Assembly: GCA_000585055.1 (NCBI GenBank)
Contig: JEMX01000010.1
Location: forward strand, 98,578 to 162,577
Source: Candidatus Accumulibacter appositus
GTDB lineage: Bacteria; Pseudomonadota; Gammaproteobacteria; Burkholderiales; Rhodocyclaceae
DNA length: 64,000 nt
Direction: 5' to 3'
Below the pieces are notes generated by a model. It did no database searches. It had not been told where the DNA came from and saw only the letters and a list, made by a program, of their open reading frames with translations. The position numbers and the translations under genes were made by a program. Positions 1-8,656 of the stretch are shown here, one piece after another. Each line of letters opens with the position of its first letter. The first letter of the stretch is position 1.

Positions 1-726
1 CGCCTGCTGCTGGTTCTCTGGCAGCCCGGTCTCGCTGAACGGCATGACATGCTGGAATGGCCGGAACTGCACCGACTCCTTGCGCCGCAGCCCCAGGGCC
101 GACATCAGCCGCAGCGACGCACCGACACGGATGTCGAACTTGCAAACTTCGGCGATCACCGCCTCGGCATCGATGTTTTGGGCGCTCCAGCTCTTGTCGC
201 GCTGGGCCGACTCGTGGCGCTGGTACTCCTCGAGGCTCAGGCCGTAGTGGTTCGGCTTGCGCACGAAGCCGTGCTTGCCCATCCACATCGCCAGCCCCCG
301 CAGGAAGCTCAGGTAGGTCTGGATCGTCGCCGGTGCCAGATGCGCCTGCTGCCAGACCTGCACCATGGCGTGGATGTGCTTCTGCCCGAGGTTGCGCGGG
401 TCCGGCACCGTCTTGAAGCCCGCCTTCTGCTTCAGGTCGCGGAAGAAGCGCTGCAGAAACTGCGCGCGTTCCTGCCGCGTCTTGTGCGAGACGGTTTTCT
501 CCAGCGCCGTATGCTGGGTGTTGAAGAGTTGGATCAGGATCTCCAGCACCTTGAGCGGCGGCGCCGTGCCCGGCTGGTAGCGGGCGAGGATTTCCTGGGG
601 GGTCTTGCCCGCCCAACCCTGGGGGCGAGCGGGTTGCTGCTGGCTGGAACGCCCGGGGCTGGCGGGTTCCTGCTGCCGGCGGCGAGATATACGGCGAACA
701 GTCTTGCTGGGGATTGCGTCCGACAT
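1..726 (-). CDS. Phage-type site-specific integrase, C-terminus cut by the window edge
   Basis: Reading leftward from the ATG at 726 gives 242 codons without a stop up to the window edge. An AGGAG ribosome-binding site lies 8 nt before the ATG. The protein starts with a basic, Gln/Pro-rich tail (about residues 1-45), then a helical core-binding-like region (60-170). At residues 210-223 is ALGLRRKESVQF, which resembles the box I arginine region of tyrosine recombinases (Integrase_1-type). The catalytic HxxR and Tyr would lie beyond the window. It probably belongs to the same integrative element as the P4-type integrase at 4317-5576. The family call is from motif recognition; the domain boundaries are inferred. 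Confidence 0.75.
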   Translation of the reverse strand, partial: MSDAIPSKTVRRISRRRQQEPASPGRSSQQQPARPQGWAGKTPQEILARYQPGTAPPLKVLEILIQLFNTQHTALEKTVSHKTRQERAQFLQRFFRDLKQKAGFKTVPDPRNLGQKHIHAMVQVWQQAHLAPATIQTYLSFLRGLAMWMGKHGFVRKPNHYGLSLEEYQRHESAQRDKSWSAQNIDAEAVIAEVCKFDIRVGASLRLMSALGLRRKESVQFRPFQHVMPFSETGLPENQQQA

Positions 727-1921
727 GGCGATGGCTCCTAAGTCTGAGGCCCGCCGCCCGAACGGCAAGCCGATGTTGGCGTGGAATCCATAGAGGCCAC
801 CGGCAGGACGGATTCCGTTGCCCGCGCCGGTCAGTGGTCAAGAACTTCGGCACCGCGCGCGACCACGGCGTCGCGGCACCTACCCAAGGGTTCGTCGGCC
901 AGCGCGTCCGCGCTCGCCAACTCGGTCGGTCTTAAAAACGAAACGGGTTGATCCGGCCCATCCGTGCATTTCTGCAGCCATGGGGGTGGTGATGCCGGCC
1001 GGCCTCTGGGGCGTGGCTTGGGCATCGGCGGCGAGGTCTAGCCTCGCGCCATCTGGTGGATCGGTTCTGGAGTCGTAGCGCCATCCACTCGCATGGGTCC
1101 GCCCCTGACCGAAAGTCCAGGGCAGTGTCGAGCTTGTGAGCGAAGGCGCGCGGGGAGCCCAAGGGGGCAAACACGACCGCGCGCTGCGGCGAACCGCGTG
1201 CTCAAAGGGTGGCGGGAACAGGGGCACGGCATCGGGTGCCGGCCGGGTGCTCTGTTGGCCGTGGCGCGCTTCAGGGAGCGCCCAGCGATGAACGCTGGCC
1301 AAGCCACGGCGACTTGCACTACGAAAAATACCTCGGGACCGCCGCCTCAAGGGCGAGGGCATCGTCGGTTCGGGACCGGCGCTTCAAGGGCAGGTAACGA
1401 CTGCGACGCCTTTTGCTCCGCGATGGAGCGGGGCCAGGATGGCCCTCGGGAAATCGTAGTTGACGCCACGCGGGTAGGGCGGTCAAGTGGGCGGCGCGAA
1501 AGCGCGGCGATTCTCGGGAGATTGCGGGTGGCACTTGCTCGCCCGGGAGAGTGCGGTAAGGCGCATTTATTGTCGCAAAGCTGCGGGCAACGAGTCGGCG
1601 GGCGGGCTTGACGGGGGAAATCTCTGCCTCTGGTCCTGAGCGGGGCAACTCAGGGCGATGCTCGCGCGGGGACCGCTCCGGCGGCAACTGCCGCGCATGG
1701 GGTTGATGCCCGCCATTTGAATGAGAGCGTAGTGACACACACGCCGCTCCGCCGAGGGATGACGCTTTCAAGTGTCAGCGAAATGTCCGTGCATCGCCGG
1801 TTCGCTGACAGCGGGCCGGGCCCGATGCCGAAATCGGCCTCATTGAGTGGGGATTTCGTGTGGCGGGATCAGATCGCCCTGTCGATGCTGATCGACCTCA
1901 ACCCTACTTCGGAGTCTTGCG
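727..1921. other. 1.2-kb stretch without a credible gene inside the integrative element
   Basis: Open frames here have Arg/Pro/Ser-rich translations typical of random GC-rich DNA, and none has a recognisable fold. It separates the leftward integrase from the rightward actin-like operon, so it should hold their promoters and possibly a transfer or partition site. A 21-bp near-identical direct repeat (CGGGACCG.CGC.TCAAGGG) occurs at 1334-1354 and 1371-1391. No oriT or centromere-like iteron array could be recognised. Confidence 0.5.
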
Positions 1922-2965
1922 ATGGAATTGATCGTCAGAGCGGTCGATGTCGGATCCGGCAACACCAAATTCGTCACGGCCGCGGCCGGTACCGACATCC
2001 GCTGCGCCAGCTTTCCGTCCGTTGCCTATCCGTCGAGCGACGACTCACCGTCGTGGCCGGCGAGTGAGCGCAAGAAAACGGTGTGCATCCCCATCGGCCC
2101 GCTGTTCTACGAGGTCGGGCCGGACGTGAGCCTCGCCGCTGATACCTTCCGCGCCAAACAACTGCATGATGAATACACCGAGACGCCCGAGTACATGGCG
2201 TTGCTCAGGGGAGCGCTCTCCATGATGAAGGTGAGCCACATCGACCTCCTCGTGGTGGGGCTGCCGGTGGCGCTCTTCGCGGTCAAGAAAGCGGCGCTGG
2301 AGAAGGCCATGACCGGCCGGCACGGCATCGGCGGCGGCAAGGTCGTGACGGTCGGCAAGGCCATGGCCGTCGCTCAGCCGCAAGGGGCGCTGGCGCACTT
2401 CGCCTCCGAGCACCAGAAAATGGCGATCATCGGCAACGAGCAGAGCCTGATCATCGATCCGGGTTCGCGTACCTTCGACTGGCTGGTGGCCCGAGGCATG
2501 CGCCTCGTGCAGAAGCAGAGTTACTCATTCAACCGCGGTATGTCGGACGTGCTGCGCTTGTTGGCGGCCGAGATCACCAAGGATATCGGCTCGCCGTACC
2601 GGGACTACGACGCCATTGACCTGGCGCTGCGCACCGGCAAGCAGCCGATGATCTTCCAGAAACCGTACGACATGAAGCGCCTGCTGCCCCTGGCCGAGAC
2701 CGTCGCCGAGCAGGCCGTGTCGACGATGAAGGAGTGGATCGAGGCACCGCACAGCCTGCAGAACATCATCCTGGTCGGCGGTGGGGCGTTCCTGTTCCGC
2801 AAGGCGGTCAAGGCAGCGTTCCCGAAGCACCGCATCCACGAGGTGAAGGAACCGATGTTCGCCAATGTGCGGGGTTTTCAGCTGGCCGGGCAGAACTACG
2901 CGCGCAGTTCAATGGCAGCCACCGGGAAGGAGCGTGCCCAAGGCGTGTCGGGAGAGATTGAATGA
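1922..2965 (+). CDS. ParM/StbA-like actin-family ATPase (PRTRC protein D-like)
   Basis: 347 residues. Actin-fold ATPase motifs are visible: phosphate-1 loop VDVGSGNTKF (8-17), phosphate-2 loop IIDPGSRTFD (177-186) and adenosine motif LVGGGA (284-289). This matches the plasmid-segregation actins (ParM/StbA), and the length and motif style fit PRTRC protein D of integrative elements. Such proteins form filaments that segregate or stabilise plasmids and excised elements. The start is supported by CGGAG upstream. The stop overlaps the next gene by 4 nt (ATGA), so it is the first gene of a translationally coupled operon. The remaining PRTRC genes (A, B, C, E, F) are absent. Confidence 0.8.
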   Translation: MELIVRAVDVGSGNTKFVTAAAGTDIRCASFPSVAYPSSDDSPSWPASERKKTVCIPIGPLFYEVGPDVSLAADTFRAKQLHDEYTETPEYMALLRGALSMMKVSHIDLLVVGLPVALFAVKKAALEKAMTGRHGIGGGKVVTVGKAMAVAQPQGALAHFASEHQKMAIIGNEQSLIIDPGSRTFDWLVARGMRLVQKQSYSFNRGMSDVLRLLAAEITKDIGSPYRDYDAIDLALRTGKQPMIFQKPYDMKRLLPLAETVAEQAVSTMKEWIEAPHSLQNIILVGGGAFLFRKAVKAAFPKHRIHEVKEPMFANVRGFQLAGQNYARSSMAATGKERAQGVSGEIE

Positions 2966-3240
2966 GCACCGATCATGTGAAGGATCCCAAGCCCATTCGT
3001 CTCGTCTTCGAACTGGCGCGGGCCGACCATCCACGTCTGTATGACGAATTGATCCAGTTTCACAAGGGTACCAAGCGGGTCAATCGCCTGCGCGTGCTGG
3101 CTTACGATGGTTTGCTGGCGCAGAGCGGTGTCTTCGCCGAGATGGGACGTGGCTCGCCTCATCTGCCTTCCGCAAGTAGCGCGCAGGAGGGCAATGGCGA
3201 CATCACCAACGACCTCTTCGCGCCAGCGATCGACGCGTGA
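2962..3240 (+). CDS. Small partner of the ParM-like ATPase (hypothetical)
   Basis: A 92-residue protein whose ATG overlaps the actin-like gene's stop (ATGA). The first 50 residues are charged and predicted helical, with the stretch KRVNRLRVLAYDGLLAQSG; the last 30 are Ser/Asp-rich and probably disordered. Its size and coupled position are those of the ParR/StbB adaptor that links DNA to an actin-like filament. I do not recognise a ribbon-helix-helix with certainty, so the adaptor role is inferred from context. Confidence 0.6.
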   Translation: MSTDHVKDPKPIRLVFELARADHPRLYDELIQFHKGTKRVNRLRVLAYDGLLAQSGVFAEMGRGSPHLPSASSAQEGNGDITNDLFAPAIDA

Positions 3241-3721
3241 GCCGGCCATGGGCAAGCGATCGCGCCGGCCGGTGAGCGGCCGGATGGTCAGTGCTTCGGA
3301 CCTGGCACAGATGGGCCGCTGCGAACGGCTGGTGGTGTTCGAGCATCTCCATGGAACCCGTCGTACGGCCGGGCAGCAGCGAGCCCGGGCACGCGGGCTG
3401 GTCGAGCATGAGCACTTCTATAGGGAAGGTTTGGCGGCTTCCGCGCAGGCCGCCCGGAAGGGGCGCTGTTTCATCGCCACCTGCGTGTTCGGCGAGGCTT
3501 GGCAGACGGAGGTCCTGCGCCGGTTCAGGGACGAGGCACTGCGACCCAGCGCTTGGGGACGCCGGGTGATCCGCCTCTACTATCGGGGGGCACCCGGCAT
3601 CTGCGTCGTCCTGCGCCGGTGGCCCCCGTTGCAAGTTCCGGTGCGCATGGTCTTGGGTGCGATAGCGACGGGGCTTCGGTGGTGGTCAGGCTTGCGTGGG
3701 GGCGGCAAGTGTCGGCGCTAG
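3194..3721 (+). CDS. CFI-box protein of integrative elements
   Basis: A protein of about 175 residues. The ATG at 3194 has a perfect GGAGG 3 nt before it and overlaps the previous gene; a second ATG at 3248 (MGKRSRRP) is a possible alternative start. A conserved N-terminal block (VSASDLAQMGRCERLVVFEH) precedes the diagnostic CFIATCVFG motif. The tail is basic and Trp-rich with a possible hydrophobic segment. CFI-box proteins of this type recur in integrative elements near partition genes, but their biochemical role is not established. The Cys-Phe-Ile box may mark a lipid-modification, metal-binding or anchoring site; the sequence does not decide. Confidence 0.65.
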   Translation: MATSPTTSSRQRSTREPAMGKRSRRPVSGRMVSASDLAQMGRCERLVVFEHLHGTRRTAGQQRARARGLVEHEHFYREGLAASAQAARKGRCFIATCVFGEAWQTEVLRRFRDEALRPSAWGRRVIRLYYRGAPGICVVLRRWPPLQVPVRMVLGAIATGLRWWSGLRGGGKCRR

Positions 3722-4263
3722 CGTGGGGTGTCGGTTGCGCCGTTGCCGTCGTAGGCTTCGCGCTCGTCATGGCGCGGTGGCGATCAATTGAGACCCACGC
3801 CGCACGGGCTGAGCGGGCCTCACGACCGGCAGCGCTGCGGGATGCCGAGTTGGTCTACATGGAAAGGCTGTTCCGGGTTTCCACGCCGGTCGGACTGGTG
3901 GCGAAGCTTGACCGGGCTTACCGGATGCCCTCCGGCGTGATCGTGTTGGTGGAGTTCAAGACTCGCTGGAGCAACCAGCCCTGCCTGTCGGACGTGATCC
4001 AGTTGTCCGCACAAAGGATGGCGGTGATGGGGCAGACGGGGCAGTCGGTGGCGTCCTACGGGTATGTGTTGGTGAAGGCGCCGGCCCCGCGGGCCTTACC
4101 GACCGCGCATCGCGTCAAATTGATAACTGACGAACAGGTGGTGGCCTTGGTCAGGAGGCGGGAAGACGTTCTCGCAGGCCGCGTTCTGCCGCGCTGGTCA
4201 TACTCTCAGAAGGCGTGCCTGACATGCGCGTTCCGAGCGCAATGCGACCGGATACCTCTTTGA
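3709..4263 (+). CDS. Membrane-anchored PD-(D/E)XK-like protein with C-terminal cysteine cluster
   Basis: The best start is GTG 3709, preceded by GGGGGCGG and overlapping the CFI-box gene by 13 nt, giving 184 residues. Residues 2-21 form one transmembrane helix. The core contains VAKLDRAYRM then VLVEFKTRW, the D...ExK signature of PD-(D/E)XK nucleases. It ends in KACLTCAFRAQC, a cysteine cluster like that of Cas4/RecB-type Fe-S nucleases, but with three Cys rather than four. It probably acts on element DNA at the membrane during partition or transfer. The function is inferred from motifs only. Confidence 0.6.
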   Translation: MSALAWGVGCAVAVVGFALVMARWRSIETHAARAERASRPAALRDAELVYMERLFRVSTPVGLVAKLDRAYRMPSGVIVLVEFKTRWSNQPCLSDVIQLSAQRMAVMGQTGQSVASYGYVLVKAPAPRALPTAHRVKLITDEQVVALVRRREDVLAGRVLPRWSYSQKACLTCAFRAQCDRIPL

Positions 4264-4316
4264 GAAAAATCGGGATATCGCGGACATCGCCCAATCAGTT
4301 CCTCACGTTGGCGAAG

Positions 4317-5576
4317 CTAAGCAATCTGCCGAAGCGGGCCCGGCTTCCACGGCCGCCCGCTTTCGCACGCCGTGATGAAGCTTGCCCAGCGTTCCAGGGC
4401 TTCCCGACGTTCTGGAATCTCTTCACGGACGTCATAGATCGCTTCCATGCCCTTCAACGTGTGATTCAGGGCCAGTTCGGAAATCTCTCGGGATATGCCC
4501 ATGTTGCGCATGTGTCCCTTTGCCGTGCTACGGGTGTCGTGAGGCGTGAATTTTCGGATCTGAATGTCACCGCGCTCGAATGCACGTGAAATAGCGGCCC
4601 ATAAGGTGGTTTCACCAACGTGGGTATCTCCAAGGCGCCGACGCCGACGCTCGATCCTCGCTGGTAGTACCCATGGAGATTCCCCTGCGAGATCACGCAG
4701 GTCCTTGAACCAGTTTGCGACAGTCGGCGTGAGCGGAACCAGGAAGCCCTTCCGCGTCTTCACGGAATCGTCTGGAACCCACCAGGTTGCACCATCAAAG
4801 TCGATGTGCTCCCACCGGGCTTTCGCCAGTTCGACGGACCTCACGCAGGTGGCGAGCAGAATCCGGAAGGCCAAGGCGTTTTCCACGCCGATATCGTCTA
4901 TGTCGGCCAATAGGGTCCGCAACTCATCTTCGTTCAGCATCACGCGCTTGCGAATCGGTGGGCGTTCTCCCATGAGGGCAATCAGGTCGATTCCAGCGGC
5001 GGGGTTGGAGTCAATCAAGCGCTTTCCACACGCATGGGCAAAAAGAAGCTTGCACGAAGTCAGAATTCGCTTCGAAATCGTCCAGGAACGCTTTGCCGAC
5101 TCAAGCACGTGAACGATCTTGGCCGGCGTGATGTGCCGAACTTCCAGCGACCCGAGCTTGGGCAGTATGACTTTTTCCAGATCCCACTTTCGGTAATAGA
5201 TGGTCCCTTCAGCGAGGCTGGGCGTCACCAGTTTCTTCTGCTTGTAGTCGTCGATCAATGCGCGGACGGTCCAGGCCATCTTGGACTGCATCTTCTCGAC
5301 TTTTTTCTTGGCGGCGGGGTCCTCTCCCTTGTCGATTGATACCCTGTGTTCTCTGGCCATCTGGCGGGCTTTGGCGAGCGACAAGTCGGGGTAATTGCCA
5401 AGGGTCAGTTCCTTGCGGCGGCCGGCTCCCATCCGGTAGCGGAGTATCCACGTAGCGGTTCCCGCCTCGGACAGGGTGAAAGTCAGGCCACCCCCATCGG
5501 AACGGGCAATTGGTGCGCCTTTGTTGACCCAGTGCTTTATCTGGATGTCGTCGAGTACGTTGATCTGGGTTCCCAT
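4317..5576 (-). CDS. P4-type tyrosine recombinase (integrase)
   Basis: 419 residues. The N-terminal DUF4102-type arm-binding domain (about 15-90, with SDGGGLTFTLSEAG and LTLGNYPDLSLAKAR) is followed by a SAM-like core-binding domain (100-195) and a catalytic domain. Catalytic residues are visible: R246 (TCVRSVELAKARW), K273/K276, H346-D-T-R349, H372 in LNHT (usually LGH) and nucleophile Y381 in IYDV. It is intact and should integrate or excise the element. Its start faces an AT-rich stretch with ordered 12-bp repeats. The adjacent chromosomal gene ends at 5941, so the attachment site probably lies between 5820 and 5940. Confidence 0.9.
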   Translation of the reverse strand: MGTQINVLDDIQIKHWVNKGAPIARSDGGGLTFTLSEAGTATWILRYRMGAGRRKELTLGNYPDLSLAKARQMAREHRVSIDKGEDPAAKKKVEKMQSKMAWTVRALIDDYKQKKLVTPSLAEGTIYYRKWDLEKVILPKLGSLEVRHITPAKIVHVLESAKRSWTISKRILTSCKLLFAHACGKRLIDSNPAAGIDLIALMGERPPIRKRVMLNEDELRTLLADIDDIGVENALAFRILLATCVRSVELAKARWEHIDFDGATWWVPDDSVKTRKGFLVPLTPTVANWFKDLRDLAGESPWVLPARIERRRRRLGDTHVGETTLWAAISRAFERGDIQIRKFTPHDTRSTAKGHMRNMGISREISELALNHTLKGMEAIYDVREEIPERREALERWASFITACESGRPWKPGPLRQIA

Positions 5577-5940
5577 GATGTCCGACTCCCGGTCAGGATC
5601 AATCGAGTCCTTCTTGCCGGCTCCCGGTCACCAGGGTCTGTTGTTGTGGCGACTTTTCCCTCGCATCGATAACCTTTGTCCCACGTTCGCCGCGCCGTTC
5701 CTAGCTTGGCTGATCTCGACGTGGTCGGCTGATGCATTGTGCGAAGTGGGTAGCTGCGAGTGATTCTAGCAGCGAGCTACCCATCTAGCTACCCACTTAG
5801 CTACCCGGTTTTGACGCGACGTCATGAGACAAAATGCGACGTTTTAGGATGTATGTAGCTGTTTATTAGTTGATTATGTGTTGCTCGTTGGATGTATTGA
5901 AACGTCGTTGGATGTGGATTGAACTCGCAGCTGGCGATTT
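5577..5940. other. Integrase leader and probable attachment region
   Basis: 364 bp between the integrase start and the 3' end of the glutaredoxin-like gene, with no gene. It contains the 12-bp repeat cluster at 5744-5810 and, from about 5820, a distinctly AT-rich segment with CGTTGGATGT repeated 20 bp apart (5886-5895 and 5906-5915). This is the natural place for the integrase promoter, arm-type binding sites and the element/chromosome junction. The exact att core cannot be fixed without the other end of the element. Confidence 0.5.
5744..5810. repeat. Three 12-bp direct repeats plus one inverted copy upstream of the integrase
   Basis: AGCTACCCATCT, AGCTACCCACTT and AGCTACCCGGTT start at 5775, 5787 and 5799, exactly 12 bp apart. 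AAGTGGGTAGCT at 5744-5755 is the perfect reverse complement of the middle unit. The arrangement resembles arm-type integrase sites, excisionase sites or regulator iterons. Confidence 0.8.
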
Positions 5941-6459
5941 TCATTCGGCGGGCGGGGCAGCGGGCTTGAAGCCATAGGGGGCGGTGACCGGATAGCCGGC
6001 CAAGTCGAGCAGCTCGTTCCAGGCCGGGGCTGCAAAGCCGGTGGCATTTTGCCGGCCAACGCTGATGCTTGGCAGCACGGCCTCGCCGCCTAGTTGCCGG
6101 CCAAGCGCCGTTAGCTCTTCCTGGCTGGTGAGCCGCTTCTCCGAGAAGGGAATGCCACGGCCATTGAGCAGTGCGCGCGCCTGCTGGCAGGCGCCGCAGT
6201 CGGCGCTGGTGTACAGGACGACCGGGAATTTGGCGCTTGCCTGGCGTACGGCGTAGGGCAGCCGCTGTTGCTCGTCGGCGATGCTCGGTGCCTCATTGAC
6301 GCTCACTCCGCGTGTTCCCGGCGGTGGTGGCAGGTCAGAGATCACGGTGACACCGCTGCTCGGGTCCACCCAGTGGTAAGTGGTTTGCGCGCCGGCGAGC
6401 GTGGCGGTCAGCAATGCAGTGGCGATGGAGGCGAAACGCAGTGCGCTTGTGATGTGCAT
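5941..6459 (-). CDS. Exported DUF4124-glutaredoxin-like protein
   Basis: 172 residues from ATG 6459; a longer in-frame reading has no SD, whereas CGAGG precedes this ATG. Residues 1-24 are a signal peptide ending in AGAQ. Residues 25-60 match DUF4124 (YHWVDPSSGVTVISDLPPP). A glutaredoxin-like fold follows with C88-G-A-C91 and the cis-Pro region AVLPSI (P130). It is a likely periplasmic thiol-disulfide protein with unknown substrate. It lies 25 bp behind the prlC peptidase and is probably cotranscribed with it. Confidence 0.75.
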   Translation of the reverse strand: MHITSALRFASIATALLTATLAGAQTTYHWVDPSSGVTVISDLPPPPGTRGVSVNEAPSIADEQQRLPYAVRQASAKFPVVLYTSADCGACQQARALLNGRGIPFSEKRLTSQEELTALGRQLGGEAVLPSISVGRQNATGFAAPAWNELLDLAGYPVTAPYGFKPAAPPAE

Positions 6460-6484
6460 GGAGAACCTCGCTATGTCATGGGCG

Positions 6485-8575
6485 CTACGCGGGAACCATG
6501 CCGCTGTGCCTGAGCAGGGCGTCGACTTGCGGATCGCGACCGCGGAAGGCACGGAAGTTTTCGATTGCCGCACGACTGCCGCCGACCGAGAGAATACTGT
6601 TCAGGAAGCGTTGGCCGGTGGCCTGGTCGAAGGGGTCGCCGGTCTCTTCGAAGGCGCCGTAGCAATCGGCCGAGAGGACCTCGGCCCACTTGTAGCTGTA
6701 GTAGCCGGCGCCGTAACCACCGGCGAAGATGTGCGCGAAGCTGTTCGGGAAGCGATGCCACTCGGGCGGCACAAGAACCGCGACTTCGCGGCGCACTTCG
6801 CCGAGCAGGTCGAGCACGCTGCGCTCTCCATCCGGGTCGAAGTCGCTGTGCAGCAGCAGGTCGAAAAGCGAAAACTCGATCTGGCGCAGAGTCTGCATGC
6901 CGCTCTGGAAGTTCTTGGCGGCCAGCATCTTGTCGAACAGGGCGCGTGGCAGCGGCTGGCCAGTGTCGACATGGCTGCTCATTTCCTGCACGACGCTCCA
7001 CTCCCAGCAGTAGTTTTCCATGAACTGCGACGGTAGTTCGACGGCGTCCCACTCGACGCCGTGGATACCGGCGACCGCCAGCTCATCTACCCGCGTCAGC
7101 AGGTGGTGCAGTCCGTGGCCGGTCTCGTGGAAGAGGGTGATCACTTCGTCATGGCTGAAGGTCGCCGGCCGCGCTTGGCCATCCTTGCTGCCGATTGGCC
7201 GCGAGAAGTTGCAGTTGAGGTAGGCCACCGGCTTTTGGATGTCGCCGCTCGCCGTCGACCCGGAGCGCAGTCGGCGGCGCGTGATCGCTTCGTCCATCCA
7301 GGCGCCACCACGCTTCGTTTCGCGAGCGTAAAGGTCGAGATAGAACTGGCCAAGCAGTTCGCCGGCCTGCGTTTCGATGCGGAAGAAGCGGACGTCCTGA
7401 TGCCAGACGGGTGCACGGTCAGGCTTCAGGCAGACACCGAACAGGCTTTCAATGACCTTGAAAAGGCCGCTGAGGACCTTGTCTTCGGTGAAATACTGCT
7501 TCACTTCCTGCTCCGAGAAGGCGTAGCGCTGCTGCAGGAGCTTTTCGGAAACGTAGCCGACATCCCAGGCTTCCATACATTCGAGTTGCAGCTCGCTACG
7601 CGCGAAGGCGCGCAGCTCGGCGATATCCTGTTCGGCAAAAGCGCGCGCCTTGGTCGCCATGTCGCGCAGGAACTCGAGCACCTGTGGCACCGAGGTGGCC
7701 ATCTTTGGCACCAGCGAGACTTCGGCGAAGTTGGCGTAGCCGAGGAGTTGCGCTTCTTCGCGGCGCAGGCGGAGGATCTGGTAGATCAATTGCGTATTGT
7801 CGAGCTCGGCAGCGCCGAATTCGGCGGCGCGCGTGGTGTAGGCACGGTACATCAGCGCGCGCAGGCGGCGACTGTCGGCGTATTGCATCACCGGCAGGTA
7901 GGAGGGCATGTGCAGGGTAAACTTCCAGCCGCTTTGGCCATCCTTCTCGGCTGCCTCGCGCGCCGCCTGGCGGGCGTCGTCTGGCAGGCCGGCAAGTTCG
8001 GCCTGGTCGTCTACGAACTCGGCAAAGGCGTTGGTGGCGTCGAGCAGGTTTTCCGAGAACTTGGCCGAAAGCTGCGAGAGTTCCTCGGAAATCGCCTGAA
8101 AGCGCGGTTTCTGGTCGTCGCGCAATTCCGCTCCGGCGAGTCGAAAATCACGAATCTCGTTGTCGATGATGCGCTGCTGCGCTGGCGAAAGGCGTGCGTA
8201 TTCATCGCTCTGGGCGATTGCCTGATAGCCGGCGAAGAGCTCGAGATTCTGGCCAAATTCGGCGTAGAAGCGCGAGATTTCCGGGAGCATGCGGTTATAT
8301 GCCTCGCGCCACGCGGGGACGTCATTGACCGCGTGCAAATGGCCGACGATTCCCCAGGCGCGCGACAGCGGTTCGAGGCCGTCGGTGAGTGCTGCGGCAA
8401 AGTCGTCCCAGGTCTTGGCGGCGCCTGTTGCGGTCAGCCGCAGTACCAGCGCGCGGCAGTCGTCGAGCAGCTGGCCAATCGCCGGCTGCACGTCGTTCGG
8501 TGCGATGGCGTCGAAGCGGGGCAGGCCGGAGAAGTCGAGGAGGGGATTGTCGGACGGGGGGGTGGCAGTCATCAA
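6485..8575 (-). CDS. prlC: Oligopeptidase A (M3 family zinc metallopeptidase)
   Basis: 696 residues, the usual length for the OpdA/PrlC branch of the M3 family. The zinc site is FHETGHGLHHLL with HETGH at 483-487, followed by the third-ligand region GVEWDAVELPSQFMENYCWEW. It degrades short peptides in the cytoplasm, including cleaved signal peptides. The first possible start is TTG 8575, and ATG 8572 (MTATPP) is equally plausible. The downstream glutaredoxin-like gene starts 25 bp after the stop. Confidence 0.92.
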   Translation of the reverse strand: MMTATPPSDNPLLDFSGLPRFDAIAPNDVQPAIGQLLDDCRALVLRLTATGAAKTWDDFAAALTDGLEPLSRAWGIVGHLHAVNDVPAWREAYNRMLPEISRFYAEFGQNLELFAGYQAIAQSDEYARLSPAQQRIIDNEIRDFRLAGAELRDDQKPRFQAISEELSQLSAKFSENLLDATNAFAEFVDDQAELAGLPDDARQAAREAAEKDGQSGWKFTLHMPSYLPVMQYADSRRLRALMYRAYTTRAAEFGAAELDNTQLIYQILRLRREEAQLLGYANFAEVSLVPKMATSVPQVLEFLRDMATKARAFAEQDIAELRAFARSELQLECMEAWDVGYVSEKLLQQRYAFSEQEVKQYFTEDKVLSGLFKVIESLFGVCLKPDRAPVWHQDVRFFRIETQAGELLGQFYLDLYARETKRGGAWMDEAITRRRLRSGSTASGDIQKPVAYLNCNFSRPIGSKDGQARPATFSHDEVITLFHETGHGLHHLLTRVDELAVAGIHGVEWDAVELPSQFMENYCWEWSVVQEMSSHVDTGQPLPRALFDKMLAAKNFQSGMQTLRQIEFSLFDLLLHSDFDPDGERSVLDLLGEVRREVAVLVPPEWHRFPNSFAHIFAGGYGAGYYSYKWAEVLSADCYGAFEETGDPFDQATGQRFLNSILSVGGSRAAIENFRAFRGRDPQVDALLRHSGMVPA

Positions 8576-8656
8576 GGGTTCCGTGGGTGCAGAGGAGAGC
8601 GCTGAGCGCTTGTTCGTGGCCGGTGAACTGGCTGACCTGGTGGTGCTGGCAGCTCG

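Noticed and set aside
5880..5940. tRNA gene as integration target next to the P4-type integrase
   Set aside because: No cloverleaf, T-loop or acceptor pairing could be built from this AT-rich segment.
7061..8605. Long plus-strand open frame opposite prlC
   Set aside because: Antisense shadow of a clear M3 peptidase with an HETGH site on the other strand.
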